NCBI GenBank assembly: GCA_021927905.1
Contig: BLLK01000027.1
Coordinates: 372,001 to 436,000 of the forward strand
Reading direction: 5' to 3'
Source: Chaetoceros tenuissimus
Lineage: Eukaryota > Bacillariophyta > Thalassiosirophyceae > Chaetocerotales > Chaetocerotaceae
Length of the DNA stretch: 64,000 bases
In this document: piece after piece, positions 31,767 through 42,673 of the stretch
Numbering within the stretch: position 1 is the stretch's first letter
Layout: each line of letters begins with the position of its first letter
Translations under genes and position numbers: made by a program
Notes under the pieces: generated by a model
Told to the model about the DNA's origin: nothing
The model's input: only the letters and a program-made list of their open reading frames with translations
Database searches by the model: none

Positions 31767-32248
31767 ATTTACTGAATAAACCCTTGACAATCGACCCAAT
31801 CTTGAGAACTTCTACTCCAGTCAGGTTCAGAGTAAAGATCGTTGTTGTAGTCTAGTTGAATTCAAAAATTGTAATGCAATGAAGAGCACTGTATTGCATC
31901 TATTGTGTGCTATGAAAGTCATTTCTGTGTTTTTGTCGAGATAATGTAGTCGTTAAGACCGTTTTCATGAATGTCAACACATGTCAATGTAGGCTATTTC
32001 TATTTTGAATTTTTTGTCTTCTTATCCAGCTAATTACCTTGCTACTTCTCACTCAAATGTTTTGACCACCACACGTTCCTGGTACGTACGTAGCCAATCA
32101 CAAGGCCTCTCGTCCACAGATCTATCTTCATCATCCACCATCCACCATCCACAAAATCCACTTGATATCTTTCTCATTTTTATCTCATTTCCAAATTGAC
32201 CATTCAATTTCGATCCACAGTGATGAAATTTGTTTGTGAAACAGAACG
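31767..32248. promoter_or_regulatory. Divergent promoter spacer
   Basis: Upstream of the sulfate-activation gene (minus) and the rhodanese gene (plus). No gene or strong motif recognised. Confidence 0.5.
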
Positions 32249-34007
32249 ATGAGCAAGTCTGTAGATGAGCTAGTAGTTCCAGAAAATGCAAGGCCAGTTT
32301 GTAATAAGCCTTTGCCTGCATTGAAACCCGAGCATGAGTCCGACAACTCCATCACTATTCTTCTTTTTTATCAGTATATTGAACCTCTCTGGACAAAGGA
32401 GGAGCATGGAGCCGCCATCAAGAAAGTCAGTGAGCTAGGTGGTAAATTCAACATTACTGGTAGAGCTCGAGTTGCCCGTGAAGGTCTAAACTGTACACTT
32501 ACAGGGAAACCTCGTGACATGAGAAACTTTTGCCAGTCTTTGAGAGACTGGAAGAGTATCTTTCAGGAAACTGATTTCAAGCTTTCTGATGGTATACCTG
32601 CAAGCAAAATGTTCAAGGCCTTGAGTATTCGCAAAACTAACGAGCTCGTGGCATATGGTCTAGCAGGAGGTAAGCACTTTTTACATTCATGTCTGAATCC
32701 CTGTAGGAGTGATGTTATTTGAGCTGCAGTATAAAACATCATTAAGCCGATGTTCACTTGCACTTACGAGGTGCTAGGGGTGTGGACGGAGTCAAATTCT
32801 GCACCTTTAGTTATATGATCACCTTTGAAGATTAGCTCTTTCTGACCTGCATATCTTAGCAAGCTTTCGTTTATATGCTGACTATTTGACAAATTTCTCA
32901 CCATTCGAATTTTCTTATTTCCTCACAGACAAAGCACCTAGTTTGAAGAAATTTGCAGGTACCCATCTTGAAGCTGATGAGTACCATAAAGCAATGCAAG
33001 ATAAGGACACTGTCATCATTGATGTGCGAAATGCCTATGAATCTGCTATCGGAGCATTTAAGCCTCCAGAAGGTGGTGCTACGCTATTGGACCCTAAAAT
33101 GAGAAACTCTGTTGAGTTTCCGAAGTGGTTGAATAGTAAGAAAACTCAGACACAGCTTACTGGCAAGAAAGTTTTAATGTACTGCACAGGCGGCATCCGC
33201 TGTGAGCGAGCGACAGCTCTTTTGAACCAAATGTCGACAGTTCAGGAGGATCTAAAACCACAAGGTGTTTATCACATGCGAGGTGGTATAGAAAGGTATG
33301 TGAAAACTTTCCCAGAAGGAGGATACTGGAAGGGAAAGAACTACCTCTTTGACAGAAGGATGGAACAAACTCCTGATATCAAGGACTCCAGTATTGTGGA
33401 AAATGATATTGATTCTTGTTGTTGTCTATGCCAAAAGAAATGGACCATTTATAGAAATCAGTTCAAGTGCAATCGCTCTTTGTGTAGAGTACCTGTCATT
33501 GTTTGCGACAGCTGCACTTCTGAAGCACGTGACCATCATGAAAGGCTAGTGTGTGATCTATGTAGAGAAGGATATAAAGCGCCTACAGAAATGCCTGACC
33601 TTGTTGGTATGAAAAGGAAAGCTGAGAAAATGATAGATGATCAGAAGCCTCTAGATGAAACGAAATCTGAGCTGTTGAAAAAACCAAAGACATATTACGA
33701 GGATCGTGTGTTTCTTCAACGTGTGCCTCTTACTGCAACTTTTACCAAAGTTAGAGATGCTTTAGGCTCGGGCAGAGTCCAAAAGATTGAATGGATTAGA
33801 GATCAGAAGACGCTGGCATTTTATGGATCATGTATGATACAGCTAACATCTGACACTGCCAAGAGGGAACTATTGCAACGAGCTAGCAGATACGGATTGA
33901 AGGTAGACACAAAGAAAGTCAAGATTTGCGAGGTATTCAAGACTGAAAAGAACGAGAATGTTTTCCATGATAAGTTCATACAAAGGGAGTATCCCCCTGT
34001 GATGTAA
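32249..34007 (+). CDS. TrhO/TSTD2-type rhodanese-domain protein (2 exons)
   Basis: Exon 1 32249-32669, donor GTAAGC; exon 2 32929-34007, acceptor CTCACAG; phase 1; 499 residues; intron 259 bp. The N-terminal part has an acylphosphatase-like fold region (ITILLFYQYIEPLW, FNITGRARVAREGLNCTLTG). A rhodanese domain follows (TVIIDVRNAYESAIGAF) with active-site Cys in YCTGGIRCERA. Then come a Cys cluster (CCCLCQKKW ... CNRSLCRVPVIVCDSC ... CDLCREGY) and a C-terminal region of about 140 residues. Bacterial TrhO makes 5-hydroxyuridine in the tRNA wobble position; human TSTD2 shares the architecture. The tRNA role here is inferred from homology. Exon 1 starts at the first ATG after the spacer. Confidence 0.85.
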
Positions 34008-34101
34008 CCAAATTCTTGTAAGAATCTTTGGGATTAGTTTGTAGAATATTGTATAATTATCTTGTTTACTTTACTATTTTTGCTTGTAGTTTAATCATTC
34101 T

Positions 34102-36955
34102 TTAGCAGAGTCCAATAGATGCAGCAAATTCACAGCCAACTGGAATCACTCCCTTCGATCTCAATGCGGCTACAAGCCCACTTTGTTCAACAGTTTCTTC
34201 CGTTCTCGCTGTCAAGTCCTTGATCTTGCATTTTCCTTCTTTTGCTTCATCTTCTCCTACAACAACCATGAAAGGAATGTTTCTATCAAGTGCATTTGCA
34301 ATCTCGTACTTGAGCTTTGGATTTTCTTGTTGATTAAATTCAGCACTGATATTGGAATCCCAAAGAAGTTTGGAAATCTTCATTCTTTCAACCATCATGT
34401 TCTCACCAGCTTGTGCAACAAGTACCTTAACATTTGGTTGCTTAATAGAACCACCTTGCTGCTCACGAAGCCTAATTTTTCAATTGGTGAGACTATAGTG
34501 CCATCATATCATACAGTAATGAAACAAACAATACTCACCTCTCCTCCATGAGGGTAAACACACGCTCAATTCCCACACTAACACCAACACATGGAGTAAC
34601 CTTTCCAGCTTCTTGGAACATAGATACAAGATTGTCGTAACGTCCTCCTCCACCAATACTTCCAACTTGTGTGTTTCCGTTCATACACACAGCTTCGTAA
34701 ATAACTCCGGTGTAGTAATCAAGACCGCGGGCTAAACTAAGGTCAAAAGAAATATATTGAAGTTTTCCCATTGCCTCCAAATACTCGAACAAAATTCTAA
34801 GATCCTCTAATGCATCTAATGCACCCTTGTGCTTTCCAAAAACTGCATTTTCTATGAGAGACTTATACATTGTCCAAGGTTCTCCCTTCTGCACAACAAA
34901 TACGCCAATCTTATCTGCCACTTCTGGAGAGAGTCCCTTATCTTCTACCATTTCTCTTTTTACTTCACTCCATGGTTCTTTATCTAATTTATCCACAGCA
35001 CTGCAGATAGTTCTAAATTTCTCCGCAGGAACTCCACTAAGATCAAGAATAGCATCAAGCAATCTTCTATGGTTCAACTTGATTCCAAAATCACCAATAG
35101 GCAACGATGCCAAGATTTCACTGGCAACACAGAGACATTCAGAGTCTGGAACCATTCTACCATAAGTCCCAGCAATGTCGAAATCACACTGATAAAACTC
35201 TCTGTAACGTCCCTTGCTCAACTGAGGTTGATCCCTTCTATAAACTTTTCCAATATGAAATCTTTTGATGTTTCCTACAGAGTTCAATGCTAAAAATCTT
35301 GCAAATGGCACTGTCAGGTCATATCTCAGAGCCAATAGTTCTCCACCCTGGTCAGCCAAATCATAAATCAATTTCGAATCTTCACCATACTTTCCAGTCA
35401 AAGTGTCTTTCAACTCAAAAACTGGAGTGTCAATTTCAACTGCTCCATGAGACTTAAATACACGACGAATAATTTGGAAAGCTTGATCACGAATCATCAT
35501 TTGCTCAGGAAGATAATCTCTAGTTCCCTTTGCAATTTTTGGTTTGCGCTGCACACCTCCAGAAAGAAGTTGTCCAATAGCTTCTTCAATTTTCAAAATG
35601 TTGCTGGTAGAAAGAATTTCATCCTTGGAAGCATTACCGATGATGTTCATAAGAGTCATTGTTCCAGTCCCAAAAATGTTGGCTCCTCCATCATTCGCCT
35701 TCTTTGCTGCACGCTTCTTTGCTGCTTTAGCCTCTTTTTCTGCTCTCTTTTTCAAAATTTTTGCCTTTTGAGCCTCAGTCATTCCGGCAAATTCGTCCTT
35801 ACCGTCATTAGCAGATTGTTTCTGGAGAGAAGCTGCACGAGCTGCCTTTTCCTCCGCTTTTTTCTTTGCTTCTTCTGCTGCTACTGCGACTTCCGCCTTG
35901 ATAAAATTACAATTAGTAATTGCCTCTTCCGAAAGAGTTTCGTAAAGTGCAGAAACATTGTTTGAGAGCTCGAGTGCTTGTCCAATCAAGTCGTCTGCTG
36001 AGTTTGAAACAGTGCCTTCGATTCCCAAACGACTCTTTACCCCTTGTAAAAGAATGGTCACTGCATTAGAGACTGTATTACAAGTCAAAGAAACTACTTC
36101 TGGGGTCAATTCCATAAGTTTTGGTTTGCTCTTTTTGTCACTCAAATCCAATGACTCAAAACAATTACACTCCAATTCAAGAACTTTCATAGATGTTAAG
36201 ATTACGTCCCCAGATGGACCATGATATGATGGAATTGACTCAATCGCTGATTTGATATCAGTAGAAATATCTGCTGCTTTCAGAGGTTGCTTGCATGCAT
36301 ACTTTGAGTTCGAAGTACATACTCTCAAAACAGATGCAGAAGATGTCATACCACGATGAGGACGATTGGTATCATAAAGCATCTCATCATATGCCGATGG
36401 ATCAACTGAAACACGCTCAACGGAAAGTGAAGCGAGTGCGTCAATAACTGCAGTTTTCGTGAGACGAGCAGTCTGAATAGTAGCAAGAGAGGTGATTGCA
36501 AGTGGGATGATACGTGCAAGTACAACTGGCAAATTCGCCTTCATTTGCTCAGCGTTCAGATGCTCTTGAATCTTTTCCGGTACAATTGATGAAAGTTTTC
36601 CAATGAAAGACTCAGGTGAAGAAGGGAGACGTAGAGTGTTGTTGTTGTTTACAATGTAAGAAATTGCTGCAGCAGTGCTCATGTTAAGGCAAGTAGAACT
36701 ACGCATCAAACGACTCTGAGCAACAAAATTTGCAAGTAAAGTAAGACATGCCTTTGTATCTGCAATGGAAAGGCTTTTCGCATCATTTTCCAAAGATAGA
36801 GAAGAAAGAGCAGAAGTGATGAAAGATTCATCAAAAGACATATCTGTAATGTCGTCAGTAACTTGCATTTCTATAGCCCCATTTTGAGAAGCGATGCTCT
36901 CGAGCTCATCGAGAGTAACACGTCTTCCTTTCCCAATCAAAACAGATTTGGTCAT
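34102..36955 (-). CDS. HARS: Histidyl-tRNA synthetase with long N-terminal extension (2 exons)
   Basis: Exon 1 36955-34539 (donor GTGAGT), exon 2 34471-34102 (acceptor AATTAG), phase 2, 928 residues. It charges tRNA-His. The class II core begins near residue 460: [60 protein letters not shown], motif [14 protein letters not shown], and motif 3 [14 protein letters not shown]. Exon 2 is the anticodon-binding domain (VKVLVAQAG ... [10 protein letters not shown]). The N-terminal 460 residues start [19 protein letters not shown], recalling the start of histidine/phenylalanine ammonia-lyases, and include a Lys/Ala/Glu-rich coiled coil; plant cytosolic HisRS has a comparable extension. A further in-frame ATG at 37126 would add 57 residues. 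Confidence 0.9.
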
Positions 36956-37327
36956 CTTAATCAACGATCCAAGTAATTGTTGGTATGTAGCTTGATATTT
37001 GTGATTATTGGTGAGGAAAGAGAGTGCAATTGTCAATAGATCCCTACTGTTTCGCTTTTCGCTTTTTCTCACCAACAAAAAAAAAATGAAGGGATACGCT
37101 GAAGGCGCGCCAATTTTGGGTATCATACGGTGAGTACGTACGATTTATTAACCTTTTAGGGTCACTCTAATGAAGATATACAGACACTCTATCTAGCCTC
37201 TATCGAAAACACATCATTGTTGTCATCCGTCATCATCATTTCAATACTCATCATCTTGTCAACAACCTTTTTCTTTTGGAGTGCATACGTTTACTTACAA
37301 TTCCAAAAAGAAATATTTGCAATAACA
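36956..37327. promoter_or_regulatory. Divergent promoter of HisRS and the HHL1-like gene
   Basis: Contains the upstream in-frame ATG (37126) of the HisRS frame and a run of A's near 37078. No separate gene. Confidence 0.5.
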
Positions 37328-38064
37328 ATGGTGAAGTCATCAACTATCGTACTAGCTGCGTGCGCTTTTGCAGTATCAGGTGTCCAGGGTTTTTCTCCAG
37401 TGTCTCAAGCTGTTGCAACTAGAAGGTAAGAAACTGAGAACTCTTCTTCATTGAGATGTCGGCCCCTCTATCAAAGTAAAATATGGAGAACCTATTTCTT
37501 GCAGTTTTCTCCAGATGACTCAATTGGGTAGCTCTTTTAGTAAAAGATATTTCTAAGGAATTCATACGCATCGACTTTTCATCTTTCTCAACTCACATTT
37601 CTTATTACAGTGCATCTGCACTTCATATGGCTAAGGGATTTGGTCCTGAAAAGGAGAAGCCACGTGAGAAATCTGCTGGACAAGCAAAGAGAGAAGAGCA
37701 ATCTTCAAAATATGACGAAATCACAAATACTGGGGGTCAGCAATACAATGTTTTCGTGAGACAATTTGGATCAGATGACGACTCATGGTTTCCATGTGGA
37801 TCTATTGCTGTACCACGCGGTTCACAAGTGAGTGATGCTGTATTCGCTAATGAAGGTGGATTGAAAGAGGCGATTGTTCGCACTTATCCAAAATTGAAGG
37901 GATACGAAGCGGAATTTGAATTTGGTTACAATTTGAAGATTTACAGTGATGATCCAGTAGAGGTAGCAGTAAAGAGTGGTACAACTTCATCTGGACCAAG
38001 CATTGGAAACTGGATCTCCAACTTGCTTTCTCCAGTTGATGCATCCCAAGTTGGAAAACAGTGA
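37328..38064 (+). CDS. HHL1-like plastid protein (photosystem II protection) (2 exons)
   Basis: Exon 1 37328-37425 (donor GTAAGA), exon 2 37611-38064 (acceptor TTACAG), phase 2, 183 residues. A signal peptide (STIVLAACAFAVSG) runs into VQGFSPV, the plastid-import Phe motif. The conserved part reads YNVFVRQFGSDDDSWFPCGSIAVPRGSQVSDAVF, then TYPKLKGYEAEFEFGYNLKIYSDDPVEVAV. This is the pattern of HHL1 (HYPERSENSITIVE TO HIGH LIGHT 1), a plant thylakoid protein that helps repair photosystem II under strong light. There is no obvious transmembrane helix in the mature part. Function in diatoms is inferred. It is followed in the same orientation by another plastid gene. Confidence 0.75.
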
Positions 38065-38491
38065 ATTTAATTTAAAAAACATAGAATCAATTTTACCACA
38101 ATCTTTTGTACTATTTCACTCATTCAAAGGGAGCACTGCAAACATGAAAACTAAGATTATTGTGATGATTACCTCAAAGTAATCTCCAACTACCAGTGCT
38201 GATAATCAATTCTATTCCAACTTGAACGAAATGAAAATTAGCCGAGCACGTTTAGACTAGGAAAGAGGCTAAAGGAAAAAATCTCTTCTTTTCATAACCG
38301 TCAAAAAAGACGTTACCTGATCTATGACTCACTGGTTGATTGATGACACATTTTAACACCACGATCGCAACAACAAAGCATCTTTCGTTTTAACCTCAAT
38401 ACTATCATCACAGATCAAAGAAGTCTGCATTATAATTCAGTAATTACACCAGATTCTCATAGTATATTTCAAGTAAAAAGTACAACCAAAA
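38065..38491. other. Spacer between two plastid-protein genes
   Basis: 3' UTR of the HHL1-like gene and promoter of the Rieske-fold gene. Nothing else recognised. Confidence 0.5.
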
Positions 38492-39136
38492 ATGCCTGCT
38501 TCACGATCCATCGCTCTTCTTACCTTTGCAGCAGCAATTTTTTCTGTAGAGTCATTCACCTCTTCAATCCATTCTGTGAATAGATTCCAAAGCACAACTT
38601 CACTTGAAGCAAGACGGAAATCTCTTCGTAAAACAGTTGCTGCAGGAAATAATGCACGCGGTGTAAATTCTATGGGAGGTGAAATGGAACCGACCAAAAA
38701 GACTAACTGGGTACCAGTTTCTGGATTGACTTCTATGGCAGATCTCCCACAGGAGGAGAATGTTGTCAAACTTGTTGATACAATGGCAGATCAGCTCATC
38801 AATGGCGCAACAAATCCTACTGGAGCTGTTTCAGTTGTCAATTACGAAGGTAAAACTTATTGTTTTGCATCATCTTGTACATGCTGCCAGATCCCTCTAG
38901 CGAAAGCAAAGGTTCTTCCACCTAATGAAGAGACTGGAGGTGTTGCTCCAAGATTAAGTTGTGATTTCTGCAAGGCTACTTATAACATTAGAACAGGAGA
39001 GAGAATTGAGAATGCCGACAAGCCAGGTCTTTTGGGAGGTGTTGTCACAGGTCTATTCTCGAAATCTGAGAAAAAGCCTTTGCCAGTATATGACCTCGGT
39101 GAAAAAAACAAGAGTGTGCTCATCAATCTTCCATAG
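38492..39136 (+). CDS. Rieske-fold plastid protein, PSB33-like, with Cys-only cluster motifs
   Basis: 214 residues from the ATG at 38492. A signal peptide (SIALLTFAAAIFSV) followed by ESFTSS indicates plastid import. The domain at about 95-175 has the Rieske layout (GAVSVVNYEGKTYCFASSCTCCQIPLAKAKV ... PRLSCDFCKATYNIRTGERI). The usual CxH and CxxH pairs are replaced by CTCC and CDFC, so no His ligands are present. Plant PSB33, a thylakoid protein that stabilises photosystem II under changing light, is also a degenerate Rieske protein, and this could be its diatom counterpart. Whether it binds a cluster, zinc or nothing is unknown. The C-terminus (GLLGGVVTGLFSK) could form a short membrane-associated helix. 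Confidence 0.6.
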   Translation: MPASRSIALLTFAAAIFSVESFTSSIHSVNRFQSTTSLEARRKSLRKTVAAGNNARGVNSMGGEMEPTKKTNWVPVSGLTSMADLPQEENVVKLVDTMADQLINGATNPTGAVSVVNYEGKTYCFASSCTCCQIPLAKAKVLPPNEETGGVAPRLSCDFCKATYNIRTGERIENADKPGLLGGVVTGLFSKSEKKPLPVYDLGEKNKSVLINLP

Positions 39137-39658
39137 AAAGTATTTCATTACTCGCCGATTGTCCATCGTTAGTACTATTTGGAGTTGAATTACATGATAT
39201 ATTTTCTACATGAATAACGCTTGTTCAAGGCAATTGGAAAACACTCAGACCATGCATAAACTATCAATTACGAAAGATTTGAAATAAGATGTAACATTTT
39301 ATAATTAAATACGAACAATTTACAATCTTTCCTGATTTCAATCATAAAGTTATTTTCTCATTACTACAGAGAGGTGCAAGTTTCTTTACAATATCATAAA
39401 AAATCATCATGTATGAAGGTACAAATAGGTTCTGAGCATCATAAATGAGAACCTTGCCCATCACCTCAATCAGCTGCTGTCAAAAGATCTTCATCTATGG
39501 TAGTACACGCTACGCATTATGCTCATACAATTAGAATTATCTCTCTCATTACCTAACCACTAAATCAAGTGTAGATAAACACAGAAGGTTCGTCCACTGG
39601 ATACCTTCAGATCGCGTAGAGACTAGCAGATACCCTCCATCATACTTTTACCACAAAA
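39137..39658. other. Spacer before the enoyl-CoA hydratase gene
   Basis: AT-rich with no supported gene. Holds the 3' UTR of the preceding gene and the promoter of the next. Confidence 0.5.
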
Positions 39659-40658
39659 ATGTCACTTGCCTCAAAAGCATTAGCAAGGAGCCTCTTCTCT
39701 CGCAAGATTCTCCCACAAACACGGTCAGGGGCATTGAGATCATGCTTCTCAACACAATTGAAAGACTATCAGCATATATTGACATCTCGTTTTGAGAGCA
39801 AGGATCCAGAGAAGCCGGCATCACTTGGTGTAGGTTTGATAGAGTTGAATCAACCAAAGTCTCTCAATTCACTATCTGATGCTTTATTCGAAGATCTAAT
39901 TGATGCGGCGAGGGTGTTTGATAAGCAAGAAGACATAGGATCAATCGTGATCACAGGGAAAGGCAAAGCTTTTGCAGCTGGTGCTGACATTCCTGAAATG
40001 AGCACAAAGAGTTTTGCAGAGGCATACAATTCAAACATGTTTTCGCAGTGGGCAGAATTTAAAATTTCGAAACCAATCATTGCTGCTGTAAATGGATTTG
40101 CATTGGGCGGTGGGTGCGAACTTGCAATGATGTGTGATATTGTTATTGCATCACCAAATGCTAAATTCGGGCAACCAGAAGTGAATCTTGGAATTATACC
40201 AGGTACGTTTGTCTACATCTTATTATTGCTATATATTCTCTTTGTCTCTCTTTACTTATGATGTATGATCACTTATGTAACTTTTATAACGCAAAGGGGC
40301 TGGTGGCACACAAAGATTAATTCGAGCTGTTGGTAAGTCTAAAGCTATGCAAATGATATTGACGGGCGAAATGATTACTGCTGAGCAGGCTGAACGAGAT
40401 GGTTTGATCTCTAAAGTAGTGGAGAGTAGGGAAGTGTTGTTAGAAGAAGCTTTGAAGATTGGGTATGCGATTGGAGAAAAGGGGCCAATTGCAATTAGAA
40501 TGGCAAAAGAGTGTGTTAATGCAGCTGAAGAAATGAACCTTGAGCAAGGACTCCAGTTTGAAAGAAGGAATTTCCATGCTTTATTTGCCACTTCTGATCA
40601 AAAGGAAGGAATGGGGGCATTCTTGGATAAAAGGACTCCAGTTTGGAAGAACGAGTAA
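39659..40658 (+). CDS. ECHS1: Mitochondrial enoyl-CoA hydratase (2 exons)
   Basis: Exon 1 39659-40202 (donor GTACGT), exon 2 40297-40658 (acceptor GCAAAG), phase 1, 301 residues. It hydrates trans-2-enoyl-CoA in fatty-acid and amino-acid breakdown. The first 32 residues (SLASKALARSLFSRK...) are basic, Ser/Leu-rich and lack acids: a mitochondrial presequence. Crotonase signatures: LNQPKSLNSLSDAL, ITGKGKAFAAGADIPEM (oxyanion hole), AAVNGFALGGGCELAMMCDIVIAS, FGQPEVNLGIIPGAGGTQRL with both catalytic Glu positions present (GGCELA, QPEVNLG). The C-terminus ends FLDKRTPVWKNE, a variant of the usual FxEKRxPxF. It is complete for the family. Confidence 0.92.
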
Positions 40659-40969
40659 TTTTTAGAAGACAATCAATCATAATTCAATCCAACAACAAGT
40701 AGTGAAAGTTTAGAAAGATATTTTTATTAAAAAGTGTAAACTTTTTGAGATACAGAGAGTACCAACCCGATTGGGTTTGAAACAACACCATATCTTTGCC
40801 ATCTGTTACCAAAATGCGAACACCACACACCACCCAAAAAGCAGAAGAAGGTACGGTATGTTGTTACACTGTTCTTACTCTACAAAAATCTTTTATGACG
40901 TTGGTTTTGAGCATTGCTGTTCGATGCTTTGCTAAATAATTACCACAGAGAAATTCATAGAAAAGGAAA
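40659..40969. other. Spacer before the plastid protein gene at 40970
   Basis: 3' UTR and promoter sequence; no gene seen. Confidence 0.45.
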
Positions 40970-42244
40970 ATGATCAAAATAAACTTTCTCATTCCAATGT
41001 TACTTGGCCCAAGTGTCAAGGCATTTTCTATCTCCATCAGGAGTAGGAACCCCATTTTTTCGCATTCAATGACATCTCGAACCACCAAGCATATGGGTGA
41101 GAAACAAGGTTTCAAACTCCAAAGTAGTGCTTCTGATGAGAACAATGATGTCGATGATTCTTTCAATGATTCTTCTTGGATTCAAGATGCAATGAATCTA
41201 GACCCGAAAGATGTCGAAGAAGAAGCTAAAAAGGAAAAAGATCGTCTTCGTAAAATACAAGTGCCTTTGAAAGAAGGTATAGCTGGATTCACTGTAGACC
41301 CTGATCTTGGATTTGTTTGCATATTGGCTCCTATGTCAGAAGAAGAGAACTATGACAAATTTTCCTACGTAATTATTTCTCCAACAGATACGGAAAAGTT
41401 GTCTTCAGCAGAAGCTCTTTGTTTAGTTCAACTTTCTGGAGGTTTAGATCTTGGTGCTGCGGTATTTCCACCTGAGACACTTGCAAAAATTGTGGCGAAT
41501 GAAATGATTTTACAAAGCGATGACGATGAGGAGGAAGAAGAAATAGATATTAATATTGAGGAGTTACGAGCACAGGTAAGACTACTTGGAGTAACTGCCC
41601 TGAGAAATGAGAAATATCAAGCATCTTTAAATCAAAAAGAAATGGAATCCGATGAAAGTATTAAAGACACTTTTGAGTCCAGTCCTGAACGTGAAGAAAA
41701 GATTGAATCATCTTCGCCACAAATTCTCGCCGCAATCCAAAAACTGCCAGGGTTGCAAGAAGTAACTTTGGATAAAACAAGAGACGCTCTTCGCATCCAT
41801 GCAGATGAATACGGGTCTTTGAGTCGACAGGGATTTTCAGAACTTCTTGATACACTACGTACAGGAAGAGGTCTCATGGCTGGAAATGGAAGAAAAAGAC
41901 TGCAAGATCAGCCACTCAAACTTCGAATCACTGCAACCATTTCAAAACAAAGCAAGGGGATGGACAATGACCTAGGTTTGTCTACAATTGAGATTGATCA
42001 TGTTCCAGCATTTCAAGCAATTGGTCTTGCGTTGAGATATAAAACTCCAGTGACAATTTCAGACGACTGTTTCTCCCATGAAGCAGAATTCAATGGCTTT
42101 GATGAACAAGTGATGGATGTTTATACACGTTTCCCTGCTTTCAAACCTATTCAAGAACTTGTAGAAGATGCAAAAGTAATGGATGGTTTCATATCTTCAA
42201 TGTTTTTTAAACAATCTGCGCCAGAGAATGATGATAAGGCTTAA
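40970..42244 (+). CDS. Plastid-targeted protein of unknown function
   Basis: 424 residues from the ATG at 40970, single exon. A signal peptide (MIKINFLIPMLLGPSV) followed by KAFSIS marks complex-plastid import. The mature part alternates conserved-looking blocks and acidic linkers: GIAGFTVDPDLGFVCILAPM, SSAEALCLVQLSGGLDLGAAVFPPETLAKIV, a Glu/Asp run (DDDEEEEEIDINIEE), a Ser/Glu-rich region, and a C-terminal block with GFSELLDTLRTGRG and LGLSTIEIDHVPAFQAIGLALRY. I do not recognise a domain. It has no transmembrane helix beyond the signal peptide, so it is probably a stromal protein; a diatom-specific family is plausible. Confidence 0.6.
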   Translation: MIKINFLIPMLLGPSVKAFSISIRSRNPIFSHSMTSRTTKHMGEKQGFKLQSSASDENNDVDDSFNDSSWIQDAMNLDPKDVEEEAKKEKDRLRKIQVPLKEGIAGFTVDPDLGFVCILAPMSEEENYDKFSYVIISPTDTEKLSSAEALCLVQLSGGLDLGAAVFPPETLAKIVANEMILQSDDDEEEEEIDINIEELRAQVRLLGVTALRNEKYQASLNQKEMESDESIKDTFESSPEREEKIESSSPQILAAIQKLPGLQEVTLDKTRDALRIHADEYGSLSRQGFSELLDTLRTGRGLMAGNGRKRLQDQPLKLRITATISKQSKGMDNDLGLSTIEIDHVPAFQAIGLALRYKTPVTISDDCFSHEAEFNGFDEQVMDVYTRFPAFKPIQELVEDAKVMDGFISSMFFKQSAPENDDKA

Positions 42245-42673
42245 AAAGAGAGGGCTAGAAAGGTCATTGACAAAAGGTGTTAGTAGTTTCACAAAAGATG
42301 ATGGAATCCAGTCCAGTAAGCATGATAGAAAAGATGTGATTGCTCGCTCTTCAAAGACATAGAATAATTATTTGTCAACAATGTACATACTTAGAATGTA
42401 AGAGATGCAAACATTAAAAACTACTTCGTAAAGATTTTTATTGATTTTTTATAAAAAATGTTAGTTACATCTTTATGTAGCTATTTTTGTTTGTAAATGG
42501 CTAGAATGAGTCAGATCAAAATGTGCTGATGTGATAGTTTGTGTGTGATGTAAACTGTTTTTGGATTCGGGATGAGGTGATGATGTTCTACATTCCATAT
42601 GATGGTAGTCATTGTCTATTGAGATCTCTACTTCTGACATCTAAAATATATTTTAGAATCGAAAGTGTTGAAG
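42245..42673. other. Spacer upstream of the ABC transporter
   Basis: Promoter region; the plus frame at 42541-42789 overlaps the transporter start in another frame and is not supported. Confidence 0.5.

Noticed and set aside
35447-35965. Plus-strand ORF of 172 codons rich in Cys, Phe and Leu
   Set aside because: Antisense to the Lys/Glu-rich coiled coil of HisRS; the composition is the complement of Lys/Glu codons.
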